From Pseudolactococcus laudensis (lineage in GTDB: Bacteria > Bacillota > Bacilli > Lactobacillales > Streptococcaceae), in contig NZ_JACBNY010000009.1 in the NCBI RefSeq assembly GCF_013449735.1, positions 1 to 64,000 on the forward strand: a stretch of 64,000 nucleotides of DNA, written 5' to 3'. Below the pieces are notes generated by a model that worked only from the letters and a program-made list of their open reading frames with translations, did not search any database and was not told where the DNA came from. Position numbers and translations under genes: made by a program. Positions 31,788 to 43,323 of the stretch are shown here, piece by piece. Numbering within the stretch: the first letter of the stretch is position 1; each line of letters begins with the position of its first letter.

Positions 31788-31824
31788 ACGCTTGAACCCT
31801 ATTGGTTTTTAGCCATAAATTTGT

Positions 31825-31920
31825 TATAATAGACGAAAGTCCTTTAAGTCATGCCGAGAGCATGACAAGGTTGCAGCGTCAGTTGAAAGCAAACCGCGGG
31901 ATTTTTCCTGCGGTTTTTTA
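31825..31920 (+). promoter_or_regulatory. PyrR-controlled attenuator before pyrK
   Basis: Extended -10 TGTTATAAT (31825-31830); PyrR-type hairpin GTCATGCCGAGAGCATGAC (31848-31866) with flanking CCTTTAA and AAGGTTG; terminator AAACCGCGGGA/TCCTGCGGTTT + T (31890-31920). Confidence 0.8.
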
Positions 31921-31987
31921 TGTTGATGTGCGCTATCTTTGGCAGTCTCTACACACCTCATATCTATACCACGTTTTGCTTGTGGGC

Positions 31988-32035
31988 AAGCGTAGTTTAA
32001 GTTTCAAGATTTCACGAAGTGAAATCGCAGAAAGG
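31988..32035 (+). repeat. Intergenic RBS-associated repeat, copy B (before pyrK)
   Basis: AAGCGTAGTTTAAGTTTCAAG, then a perfect hairpin GATTTCAC-GAA-GTGAAATC (32008-32026), then GCAGAAAGG, which is the pyrK ribosome site six bases before the ATG. A GCTTG/CAAGC stem lies just upstream. Confidence 0.7.
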
Positions 32036-32040
32036 TTGCG

Positions 32041-34464
<2,424 letters not shown>

Positions 34465-34567
34465 AGCTGAGATAAGTTTTAAGACTGCTTGAAGTATCCC
34501 TTGTAAATGATGATTTTTTTTGGTAAGATTGAAAGTATAACAAAAAGAAATAGTGAGACTCTGAATA

Positions 34568-34972
34568 ATGGCAACTTATAATTTTACTCCTAAAGATATT
34601 TATGATGCAGATTTTGATGTTAAAATGCGTGGTTATGATAAAGACCAAGTCAATGATTTGTTAGATGATGTCATTGTCGATTACGAAAAATTTCAAGAAG
34701 AAATTCTAGCTTTGCAAGAAGAAAATGAATTTTTGAAGAAGAAAATTCGTAATATTGAGTCAAAACCACATGTTGCAGTTTCTGAGAACACACAACGCTT
34801 TAACCCAATCACTTCATCAATAGATGCAGCTGAATCAGCGGGTAGCCCACATGTGACGATGAAATCAGCCAATAACTTTGATATTCTCAAACGTTTAAAC
34901 CGTTTGGAACGTGCTGTTTTCGGCCCTCAAGCCCAAACAACACCGACATCAAATGGTATTTCTGGAGAATAA
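34568..34972 (+). CDS. gpsB: Cell-division protein GpsB
   Basis: A 134-residue DivIVA-related protein. The N-terminal membrane-binding part FTPKDIYDADFDVKMRGYD and the coiled coil (YEKFQEEILALQEENEFL) are typical. A disordered linker leads to a short C-terminal helix (ILKRLNRLERAVFG) for trimer contacts. GpsB links septal peptidoglycan synthesis to division. The order gpsB, rnpB, RNA methyltransferase, mapZ matches streptococci. Confidence 0.93.
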   Translation: MATYNFTPKDIYDADFDVKMRGYDKDQVNDLLDDVIVDYEKFQEEILALQEENEFLKKKIRNIESKPHVAVSENTQRFNPITSSIDAAESAGSPHVTMKSANNFDILKRLNRLERAVFGPQAQTTPTSNGISGE

Positions 34973-35023
34973 ACAGCGTCAAATGACGTTGCTTATTTGA
35001 ATACTTTAAAGACTTTTTAACAA

Positions 35024-35432
35024 CCAGTTTTTGGATAATTGCGCGATTTCTTGGGTCAAACCTTGTGAATCGTGAGGAAAGTCCATGCTCGCGCGGGCTG
35101 CGATGCCCGCAGTGTTTGTGCTAGGCGAAACAATAAGCCTAGGTAGGTGTGTCAGACCTAACGGCTGAATTTTAGCTAAGTCTTCTCACGAAGATATGCG
35201 ACAAATTCTGTAAAAGTGCCATAGAGACGAGTTGTTTTGGAAACAGAGCAAGTGGAACGTGGTAAACCCCTCAAGCGAGCAACCCAAACTTATGGTAGGG
35301 GCACTTGTCACGCGGAAATTGAACGTACGACGAGGCTTATTTTAGGTGTACCTAAAATAAGCAGACAGATGATTATCGAAGGTTGACTGAAATGTCAACT
35401 GGAACAAAACATGGCTTATAGAAAACTGGATG
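35024..35432 (+). ncRNA. rnpB: RNase P RNA (type B)
   Basis: The conserved core GAGGAAAGTCCATGCTCGC lies near 35075-35095, and GTGGTAAACCCC plus GAGCAACCCAAA match the Bacillus-type RNA. P1 can be drawn: CCAGTTTT (35024-35031) pairs with AAAACTGG (35422-35429). This is the catalytic RNA that trims tRNA 5' ends. Confidence 0.95.
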
Positions 35433-35437
35433 ACAGG

Positions 35438-35465
35438 GGCTGGAGCGCAAAGCTCCAGCCTTTTT
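35438..35465 (+). terminator. rnpB terminator
   Basis: Stem GGCTGGAGC / GCTCCAGCC followed by TTTTT. Confidence 0.9.
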
Positions 35466-35493
35466 GAGATATATTACTCATGGAAAAGACAAA

Positions 35494-36645
35494 ATGAAAA
35501 ATAATTTTAATTTAGTAGCAACTGCAGCAGCAGGACTTGAAAGTTTAACTGCTCGAGAATTACGTGATTTAGGTATCGAAACCAAAATGGATGATCGCTC
35601 ACGTGTTTTATTTTCTGGGACCAAAGAGACGATTGCCACAGCGAATCTCTGGTTAAGAACAGCTGACCGTGTCAAAATCATTATCGGTGAATTTCCAGCG
35701 AAAACTTTCGATGAGCTATTCGAAGGAGTTTATGCTTTAGATTGGGCGGAGATTCTACCATTTGGCGCTCAGTTTCCAATTGCTAAAGCGAAAGCAATCA
35801 AGTCTGACTTGCATAATGAACCAAGTATACAGGCTATCACGAAAAAAGCCATTGCAAAAAAAATGCAGGTTCATTACCACCGCCCTGAAAATGTTCCAAT
35901 ACCTGAGACGGGCGCACTGTTTTCAATTGAAGTTGCCCTTCATAAAAATGTTGCAACAATCATGTTGGATACAACAGGCGAGTCACTCTTTAAACGTGGC
36001 TATCGTGTGGATAAAGGTGGGGCGCCAATCAAGGAAAATATGGCAGCTGCGATTATCATGTTGACAAACTGGCGCGCTAATATGTCACGTCCCTTTGTTG
36101 ACCCAACTTGTGGTTCAGGGACATTCTGTATTGAGGCGGCATTAATCGGTATGAATATCGCACCTGGATTTAACCGCGACTTTGCCTTTGAAGCATGGCC
36201 TTGGTTTGAAGATGAGATATTCAAAAAAGTTCGAGATGATGCGGAAAGCAAAGCGAACTATGATGCGGAACTTGATATTTCTGGGTTTGATATTGATGGT
36301 CGAATGATTCAAATTGCGCAAGAAAATGCACTTGAGATTGGGCTTGATGACATTATTCATTTTAAACAAATGCGTTTGCAAGACTTTCACTCGGATAAAT
36401 TAGATGGCGTCTTGATTTCTAACCCACCTTATGGAGAGCGTTTAGGCGATGAAACAGCAGCCTATCAGCTCTATGAAGAAATGGGTGAAACCTTCAAACC
36501 TCTTGAGACTTGGAGTAAATATATCATTACAAGTGATTTGGAATTTGAAAAACATTACGGCGCTAAGGCAACCAAGAAACGCAAGTTATACAATGGTCGA
36601 CTTCGCACAGATTTGTACCAATATTTTGGTAAGAGAATAAAATAA
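35494..36645 (+). CDS. THUMP-domain class I RNA methyltransferase (RlmL/YpsC-like)
   Basis: A 383-residue protein. Start ATG 35494 (MKNNFNLVATAAAGLE) chosen; the frame runs on upstream into the rnpB terminator. An N-terminal THUMP RNA-binding domain (GLESLTARELRDLGIET) is followed by a Rossmann methyltransferase: motif I DPTCGSGTFCIEA near residue 200 and the catalytic NPPYGERLG. Family members methylate N2 of a 23S rRNA guanine. One base separates it from mapZ. Confidence 0.88.
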   Translation: MKNNFNLVATAAAGLESLTARELRDLGIETKMDDRSRVLFSGTKETIATANLWLRTADRVKIIIGEFPAKTFDELFEGVYALDWAEILPFGAQFPIAKAKAIKSDLHNEPSIQAITKKAIAKKMQVHYHRPENVPIPETGALFSIEVALHKNVATIMLDTTGESLFKRGYRVDKGGAPIKENMAAAIIMLTNWRANMSRPFVDPTCGSGTFCIEAALIGMNIAPGFNRDFAFEAWPWFEDEIFKKVRDDAESKANYDAELDISGFDIDGRMIQIAQENALEIGLDDIIHFKQMRLQDFHSDKLDGVLISNPPYGERLGDETAAYQLYEEMGETFKPLETWSKYIITSDLEFEKHYGAKATKKRKLYNGRLRTDLYQYFGKRIK

Positions 36646-36646
36646 T

Positions 36647-38443
36647 ATGGCTAAAAAAAAGAAAAAGACAGCTTACAAGGAAAAAACTTTGGCAATGAAA
36701 GATGCCGAAAATCTGACGGTTGAACAAGTTTCTGCTAAATCAGATGAGATTGAGACTGAAAATTTGACTAAGGAAAGCTCGCTCGACAAGTATATTCGTC
36801 AGCATAGAGCAGATATTGAATCTGCAAAAAAAGAGCGCCAACTCAAAGCAGCAATGGCATCTGAAAGTTTGGATAAATTGGTTCAAACAGTTAGAGAAGC
36901 GGCAACTGCTGAATCAGAAGATAAAATTGTTTCTGAGAAAGAAGATGTGCCTGAAAATGAGGCAGTTGAAAAAGAAGTAACACCTGATGATTTGATAGAA
37001 GATGTTGCGTCGGCAGAGAGTTCTAATTCTGAATCGCTAGCTACATCAGAGCCTGAAACGTCAGAAGTGACTGAGCCTATCGAGGAAATTGAACCTGATT
37101 TTCCAGAGATTCAAGGTTCTTTTGACACGGTCGTTTTAGCTGCTGATGACGAAGAAGATGCTGCTGTTACAGAAGTAGCAGATGAGCCAGCTATATCTGA
37201 AAAATCTGATGAAATAGCTAGCCTGTCTGAAGAGGATTTATCGTCAGTAGATTTGACGGCAGATGATTCTCAATATGAGACAATATCAGTACCTTTAGAG
37301 ATGCCAGAGTCACCTGTTGAACCTACGGTCGTTCCTTCTCTGGAAACGTCTGTTGAGACGCTTATAGCATCTTCTGAAACCGTAACTTCTGAAGAAATAC
37401 CGAAAGTTCAGGAAAATTCGATTGAACCTTCTGAAAAAGAATCAAAATCGTATAAGAAACCTCTAGTTATTGGCGCTTGTGCGCTCATATTGTTAGCAGT
37501 AGGAGGGACAGTCTGGTATCAAGTTGACCAGTCCAACCAAAAGCAAGCTGCCCAAACTTTAAAATCAGAGGCTAAAAAATCTGAGGAAGCTAAAAAAACA
37601 GCGGTCTTTAACAAAGTTTATGCGACATTTTTCTTGGACGATAAAGCAACAAAATTAAAAAATGATCAGTTCGACAACATTGGTAAGCTGACAAGTGAAT
37701 TAGATAAGTTGAAAGACCAGTCTGACTACAAGACTTTGAAAGCTAAGGTAGACGAACTTAAGTCGGAAATCACGGCCATCAAAGCGATGAATGGAAATTT
37801 CGATAAAGCGATTATCATAGATGGCGCCTTGGATAAAACGGCGCAAGTTCGAGAGGGTGTCAAGCTAAGTTATACGGCAACTGAAAATACGGCCTTAAAT
37901 ACGTTATTAAAAGACGCTATTGCTCACGGTCAGGCGCAACAAAAAGCTAAGGAGTCGACAGCCACGGCATCATCAGCCGCAGTTAGTGCATCAACTTCAG
38001 CTGCAGCGCAACCCACAGCCCCGACAACGTCTGAAAATACAACGACAGCACCTCAGCAAGGTGGCTCAGCTACTGCAACAGCAGGCTCAGCAACTGGTCC
38101 AGTATCATCAGGCTATGGCTTATCAACTGCTCAGTATCAAGCACAATATCCAAACGTGACCATCGTGACTTCTAATTCACGTGTTCCAGTAGACCCTAAT
38201 GCAGACCTCAGTAATCCTGCCTATGCTTGGGCACCTGGTATCAGAGAATTAGTGCTGCAAAAATGTCGTGAACGCGGTTATATCACCGGTGACGCCTACA
38301 TTCTATTGCCTGCAAGTATCCAAAAAGGTAACGGCTATTACAACCTCTATAAACCCGACGGCACTTACTTAGTTTCGATTAACTGTAAAACTGGTTACTT
38401 CGTTGGTAATGCCGCAGGTCATGCGGATGATTTGGATTACTAA
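36647..38443 (+). CDS. mapZ: Mid-cell-anchored protein Z (MapZ)
   Basis: A 598-residue single-pass membrane protein. The N-terminus is basic (MAKKKKKTAYKEKTLAM) with a conserved LDKYIRQHRADIESAKKERQ region; a long acidic, Glu/Ser-rich cytoplasmic part follows; the membrane segment is KPLVIGACALILLAVGGTVW (residues about 270-289). Outside are a helical domain, a Ser/Thr/Ala/Gln linker and a C-terminal domain rich in Tyr and Gly. In streptococci MapZ marks future division sites and positions FtsZ; the gene order supports this call. The linker and acidic part are low-complexity. Confidence 0.85.
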   Translation: MAKKKKKTAYKEKTLAMKDAENLTVEQVSAKSDEIETENLTKESSLDKYIRQHRADIESAKKERQLKAAMASESLDKLVQTVREAATAESEDKIVSEKEDVPENEAVEKEVTPDDLIEDVASAESSNSESLATSEPETSEVTEPIEEIEPDFPEIQGSFDTVVLAADDEEDAAVTEVADEPAISEKSDEIASLSEEDLSSVDLTADDSQYETISVPLEMPESPVEPTVVPSLETSVETLIASSETVTSEEIPKVQENSIEPSEKESKSYKKPLVIGACALILLAVGGTVWYQVDQSNQKQAAQTLKSEAKKSEEAKKTAVFNKVYATFFLDDKATKLKNDQFDNIGKLTSELDKLKDQSDYKTLKAKVDELKSEITAIKAMNGNFDKAIIIDGALDKTAQVREGVKLSYTATENTALNTLLKDAIAHGQAQQKAKESTATASSAAVSASTSAAAQPTAPTTSENTTTAPQQGGSATATAGSATGPVSSGYGLSTAQYQAQYPNVTIVTSNSRVPVDPNADLSNPAYAWAPGIRELVLQKCRERGYITGDAYILLPASIQKGNGYYNLYKPDGTYLVSINCKTGYFVGNAAGHADDLDY

Positions 38444-38532
38444 ATTGTTCTCACAAGAACGTAAGCACCTTATATCGCTATTTATGAGACATTCACTGAT
38501 TTTTAGTCAGAAATAAGACTGAAAACAGGATG

Positions 38533-38545
38533 AAAACCGAACATT
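38533..38545 (+). promoter_or_regulatory. PurBox upstream of purC
   Basis: AAAACCGAACATT matches the PurR activator box AWWWCCGAACWWT exactly. The purC -10 is TATAAT at 38615-38620, so the box lies about 85-90 bp before the start, close to the -76 position known from Lactococcus lactis. PRPP-responsive PurR should activate purC-purL. Confidence 0.8.
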
Positions 38546-38553
38546 TGCTATAT

Positions 38554-38580
38554 AAACTGCCTAATTTAGGCAGTTTTTTT
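38554..38580 (+). terminator. mapZ terminator
   Basis: Stem AAACTGCC / GGCAGTTT followed by seven T. It stands between the PurBox and the purC promoter core. Confidence 0.85.
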
Positions 38581-38663
38581 GATGATTTACTAAAAATTTA
38601 CGATATCATGGATTTATAATAAATTTCAACACTAGATGTTGAAGATATGAATGAGGAGAAAAA

Positions 38664-39386
38664 ATGACTGACAAACGGACACTGCTCTATGAAGGTAAAG
38701 CTAAGAATCTCTATCAAACTGATGATACAGCAGTTGTACTCGCAGCCTATAAAGATCAGGCGACAGCACTCAATGGCAAGAAAAAAGACCAGATTGCTGG
38801 TAAAGGCGAGCTCAATAACCAGATTACAAGCCTAATTTTTCGTGAACTCAATCGTCGTGGTGTCCACACACATTTCATCGAACAAGTCTCTTCAACTGAA
38901 CAATTAAATACGAAAGTTGACATCATTCCTTTGGAAGTAGTCGTTCGTAATTATACAGCAGGGTCATTTTCTAAACGTTTTGGTATCGAGGAAGGGATTA
39001 AAATCCCAACACCAATCGTTGAATTTTATTACAAGAATGATGATTTAGATGACCCGTTTATCAATGATGCTCATGTTAAATTCCTAGACATCGCAACAGA
39101 TGAAGAGATTGCTTTTCTGAAACAAGCAGCGCTTGAGACGGATGCCATTTTGACAGAAATTTTTGCTAAAATCGGTCTCAAATTAATCGATTTCAAACTC
39201 GAATATGGTCGCTTGCCTGATGGTACAATCATTCTGGCTGATGAAATCTCACCTGATACGTCTCGTCTTTGGGATGCCGATAATAACCATGTTGATAAAG
39301 ATGTCTACCGTCGCGATTTGGGAGATTTAATCCCAGTTTATCAAAAAGTCCTCGCCGGCTTACAAGCAGAATTTGAAGGAAAATAA
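38664..39386 (+). CDS. purC: SAICAR synthase
   Basis: A 240-residue enzyme that joins aspartate to CAIR in purine synthesis. Motifs: [13 protein letters not shown] at residues 6-18 and [12 protein letters not shown] near 92; [14 protein letters not shown] near the C-terminus. Start supported by GAGGAG at 38652-38657. Confidence 0.95.
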   Translation: MTDKRTLLYEGKAKNLYQTDDTAVVLAAYKDQATALNGKKKDQIAGKGELNNQITSLIFRELNRRGVHTHFIEQVSSTEQLNTKVDIIPLEVVVRNYTAGSFSKRFGIEEGIKIPTPIVEFYYKNDDLDDPFINDAHVKFLDIATDEEIAFLKQAALETDAILTEIFAKIGLKLIDFKLEYGRLPDGTIILADEISPDTSRLWDADNNHVDKDVYRRDLGDLIPVYQKVLAGLQAEFEGK

Positions 39387-39390
39387 TCTC

Positions 39391-42300
39391 GTGAAAAAAC
39401 GTATTTTTGTCGCTAAAAAACCTGAATTTAAAGTTAAAAACCATGCGTTATTGACAGAGTTGCAGCATAATTTACAACTCGAAACTTTGACATCTGTTAA
39501 TATCGTCCAAGTCTATGATGTCCTTCATGTGCCGGATGCTATTTTGACTGCTGCGGAACAATCTATCTTCTCTGAAAAAGTGACGGATAACCTTTTGAGC
39601 GATGTAACTGTCAAAGCAGCGCTTGCTGAATCGAAATTCTTCGCCATAGAGGCACTGCCAGGTCAATTCGACCAACGCGCAACCTCAGCAGAAGAAGCTT
39701 TATTCCTGTTAGGTGCTAGCCATGATGCAACGGTTAGAACGGCCCAACTCTATTTACTGAATTCAGATTTATCTGATGCTGAATTCGAAAAAATTAAAAA
39801 TTATCAGCTTAACGCTGTGGATTCACGTTTTAAAGATATCGAAACTGAGATTTCAGAAGAAACAATCTCAGGTGCGAGTGATAAGATTCCAGTTCTAGAA
39901 GATTTCATTACAAAGACAGAAACTGAGATTGCTGACCTGCATAAAGCCTATTCACTCGCAATGGAAGTGGCTGATTTGTTGTGGATTCAGGATTATTTCA
40001 AGACAGTAGACCGAAACCCTACCGAAACGGAATTGAAAGTCTTAGATACTTATTGGAGTGACCACACACGTCATACAACTTTTGAGACTGAACTTAAAAC
40101 GATTGATTTCTCAAAATCAAAATTTAAGGCCCAACTTCAAACAACGTTTGAAAAATACCTAGCCATGCGTGAAGATATCAAACGTAGCGAAAAGCCTACG
40201 ACATTGATGGAATTGGCGACGATTTTCGGGCGTTACGAGCGTGCCAATGGACGTTTGGATGACATGGAAGTCTCTGATGAGATCAACGCTTGTTCGGTTG
40301 AGATTGAAGTGGATGTTAATGGTGTTAAAGAACCATGGCTCCTCATGTTCAAGAATGAAACCCATAATCACCCAACAGAGATCGAGCCTTTCGGTGGCGC
40401 ATCGACTTGTATTGGTGGTGCCATTCGTGACCCGCTTTCTGGTCGTGCTTATGTCTATCAAGCGATGAGAATTACGGGTGCGGGAGATATCACGGCGCCG
40501 ATTTCTGAAACGCGAGCAGGTAAATTACCACAGCAAGTGATTTCTAAAGGTGCTGCTCATGGTTACAGTTCATACGGCAATCAGATTGGGCTTGCGACGA
40601 CTTATGTTAAGGAATATTTCCACCCTGGTTTTATCGCTAAGCGCTTGGAAACAGGTGCTGTCGTTGGTGCTGCACCAAAAGAAAACGTCCTGCGCTTGAA
40701 ACCTCAAGCCGGAGATGCCATTATTTTGTTTGGTGGTAAAACAGGTCGTGATGGAGTCGGTGGGGCAACAGGTTCATCGAAAGTACAGACCAAGGAAACT
40801 GTCGAAACAGCAGGCGCTGAGGTTCAAAAAGGCAATGCGATTGAAGAGCGTAAAATTCAACGTTTGTTTAGAAATCCAGAAGTGACACAGCTCGTTAAAA
40901 AATCCAATGACTTTGGTGCCGGCGGTGTCTGTGTTGCCATTGGTGAATTAGCGGATGGTTTGCGCATTGATTTAGATAAAATTCCTTTGAAATATCAAGG
41001 CTTATCAGGGACAGAAATTGCAATTTCTGAATCACAAGAACGGATGTCCGTTGTGGTTGAAGCAGAAGATGTTGACAAATTTATCGCTGAATGTGCTAAA
41101 GAAAATATTTTAGCGGTTCAAGTCGCAGAGGTCACTGAAAAAGCCAACTTGACTATGGTTTGGAAGGGTCAAACGATCGTTGATATTGAGCGGTCATTCC
41201 TTGATACAAACGGTGTCCGTGTGGTTGTTGATGCGACAGTCGTCGATTCAGACTTGCCTGTACCATTTGACAAAACGTCAACTCTGGATTCTTTGGATGC
41301 TGATTTGAATGGTCTTTTATCAGAGTTGAACTTTGCCTCACAAAAAGGCCTACAAACGATTTTTGATAGCTCAATCGGTCGCTCAACAGTCAATCAACCT
41401 ATCGGTGGGCGTTATCAGATCACACCAACTGAAAGTTCTGTTCAAAAATTACCAGTCTTACACGGTGTGACCAATACCGTTTCCCTGCTTGCGCATGGCT
41501 ACAACCCAGAAATTGCTGCCTGGTCACCTTATCATGGTGCAGCATATGCTGTGATTGAAGCAACCGCACGTCTTGTTGCAACGGGATCAAACTGGTCTAA
41601 AGCTCGTTTTTCATACCAAGAATATTTCGAGCGTATGGATAAGCAAGCGGAACGCTTTGGCAAACCACTTGCGGCTCTCCTTGGCTCCATAGAAGCCCAA
41701 GAACAACTCGGTCTCCCATCAATCGGTGGGAAAGATTCGATGAGCGGTACCTTTGAAGATATCACAGTGCCACCGACACTCATCGCCTTTGGTGTGACAA
41801 CTTCTGAAACAGACCGTATCTTGTCGCCAGAGTTTAAATCCCCTAATGAAAATATCTACTATATCCCTGGCGTAACGGTTACAGATAAAATCGATTGGGA
41901 CATTATCAAATCGAACTTTGACTTGCTAACTGACTTACAGGCTAAACACAAAATCACAGCAGCCATTTCCACCAAAGCAGGTGGCTTTGGTGAAGCAATT
42001 GCGCTCATGACATTCGGTAATCATATCGGTGCAGACCTTCCCTTATCTGATATTTCTGATATCATCAAAGCGCAGTTTGCTGGCTTTATCTTTACCTCAC
42101 CTGAAGAAATCGCAGGTGTTACAAAAATCGGTCGCACAACGACAGACTTTAACCTCGTGGTGAATGGTGTCAGCCTTTCAGGCGAGACGTTACTTTCAAG
42201 CTATGAAAGCCCACTAGAATCAGTTTATCCAACCTTGTTTGAACAAGATGATAGTTTAGTAGAGGTTAAGACAAAAGTCTCTCACGAAACAATCATGTCG

Positions 42301-43107
42301 TCAGCTAAAATTGAGACACCGCTTGTTTATATCCCAGTTTTCCCAGGTACCAACTGTGAATATGATACAGCTAAAGCCTTTGAAGCAGCAGGCGCTAAGG
42401 CTGAAATTGTGCCATTCCGTACTTTGGACATCGCGGATTCGATCAAAGAAATGGTTGCCAATATCGCGCAAGCCAACATCCTCATGTTTGCGGGTGGTTT
42501 CTCAGCCGCAGATGAGCCTGATGGTTCTGCAAAATTCATTGTTAACATTCTTTTGAATGATCAAGTTAAATCAGCTATTGATGCTTTCATTGCGCGTGGC
42601 GGTTTGATTCTTGGTATCTGTAATGGATTCCAGGCTTTAGTTAAATCGGGCTTGCTGCCTTATGGTCAATTTGATAGCTTGACTAATCAGTCCCCAACCT
42701 TGTTCTATAACGATGCCAATCAGCACGTTGCTAAAATGGTTGAGACAAGAATTACCAACACCAATTCACCTTGGTTGACAGGTGTGAAAGTTGGTGATAT
42801 TCATACTATTCCAGTCTCTCACGGTGAAGGTAAGTTTGTCGTTTCTGAAACTGAACTCGCTGAGTTAATTGACAACGGCCAAATTATTACGCAATATGTT
42901 GATTTCCAAGGCAAGCCAAGTATGGATTCTTTCTATAATCCTAATGGCTCAGTCGCAGCGATTGAAGGCATCATCAGTAAAAACGGCCAAATTCTCGGCA
43001 AAATGGGTCATTCTGAACGTTATGAATCAGGCCTCTTCAAAAATATCCCGGGTCATAAAGACCAACAACTCTTTGAGAGTGCCGTGGCTTATTTTAGAGG
43101 TGAATAA
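39391..43107 (+). CDS. purL: Phosphoribosylformylglycinamidine synthase (large, fused form)
   Basis: A 1238-residue protein that fuses the synthetase and the glutaminase, the long form seen in streptococci rather than the split PurS/Q/L. GTG start at 39391 (MKKRIFVAKKPEFK) with AAGGAAA upstream. The ATP site includes ETHNHPTEIEPFGGASTC (near residue 320); the C-terminal amidotransferase has PGTNCEYDTA, the Cys in GICNGFQAL and a His-Gly-Glu near the end. It overlaps the region after purC and is followed by a terminator; no further pur gene follows here. Confidence 0.96.
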   Translation: MKKRIFVAKKPEFKVKNHALLTELQHNLQLETLTSVNIVQVYDVLHVPDAILTAAEQSIFSEKVTDNLLSDVTVKAALAESKFFAIEALPGQFDQRATSAEEALFLLGASHDATVRTAQLYLLNSDLSDAEFEKIKNYQLNAVDSRFKDIETEISEETISGASDKIPVLEDFITKTETEIADLHKAYSLAMEVADLLWIQDYFKTVDRNPTETELKVLDTYWSDHTRHTTFETELKTIDFSKSKFKAQLQTTFEKYLAMREDIKRSEKPTTLMELATIFGRYERANGRLDDMEVSDEINACSVEIEVDVNGVKEPWLLMFKNETHNHPTEIEPFGGASTCIGGAIRDPLSGRAYVYQAMRITGAGDITAPISETRAGKLPQQVISKGAAHGYSSYGNQIGLATTYVKEYFHPGFIAKRLETGAVVGAAPKENVLRLKPQAGDAIILFGGKTGRDGVGGATGSSKVQTKETVETAGAEVQKGNAIEERKIQRLFRNPEVTQLVKKSNDFGAGGVCVAIGELADGLRIDLDKIPLKYQGLSGTEIAISESQERMSVVVEAEDVDKFIAECAKENILAVQVAEVTEKANLTMVWKGQTIVDIERSFLDTNGVRVVVDATVVDSDLPVPFDKTSTLDSLDADLNGLLSELNFASQKGLQTIFDSSIGRSTVNQPIGGRYQITPTESSVQKLPVLHGVTNTVSLLAHGYNPEIAAWSPYHGAAYAVIEATARLVATGSNWSKARFSYQEYFERMDKQAERFGKPLAALLGSIEAQEQLGLPSIGGKDSMSGTFEDITVPPTLIAFGVTTSETDRILSPEFKSPNENIYYIPGVTVTDKIDWDIIKSNFDLLTDLQAKHKITAAISTKAGGFGEAIALMTFGNHIGADLPLSDISDIIKAQFAGFIFTSPEEIAGVTKIGRTTTDFNLVVNGVSLSGETLLSSYESPLESVYPTLFEQDDSLVEVKTKVSHETIMSSAKIETPLVYIPVFPGTNCEYDTAKAFEAAGAKAEIVPFRTLDIADSIKEMVANIAQANILMFAGGFSAADEPDGSAKFIVNILLNDQVKSAIDAFIARGGLILGICNGFQALVKSGLLPYGQFDSLTNQSPTLFYNDANQHVAKMVETRITNTNSPWLTGVKVGDIHTIPVSHGEGKFVVSETELAELIDNGQIITQYVDFQGKPSMDSFYNPNGSVAAIEGIISKNGQILGKMGHSERYESGLFKNIPGHKDQQLFESAVAYFRGE

Positions 43108-43118
43108 TTTAAAATCAT

Positions 43119-43157
43119 AAAAAACATGTTGAGGTTACTTCTCTGCATGTTTTTTTG
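43119..43157 (+). terminator. purL terminator
   Basis: Stem AAAAACATG / CATGTTTTT with an 17-nt loop and T tract. Confidence 0.75.
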
Positions 43158-43209
43158 ACCATTTGTATGAAGAAATTATGTAATATTTTATATATTTAAA
43201 TAATTATGT

Positions 43210-43215
43210 TAAAAT
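43210..43215 (+). promoter_or_regulatory. Promoter (extended -10) of the ubiquitin-like surface gene
   Basis: TGTTAAAAT, with the -10 TAAAAT at 43210-43215 and no strong -35. It gives a leader of about 100 nt before the AGGAGC ribosome site (43312-43317). Confidence 0.5.
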
Positions 43216-43323
43216 AGTGGCAGATGTAAAAAGATATAAATTATTAATTCTGATTTGATAGTTTAATTGATTGAAAACTCTAAATGATAGCCGTACTAAA
43301 ATACAAAATAATAGGAGCAGACT

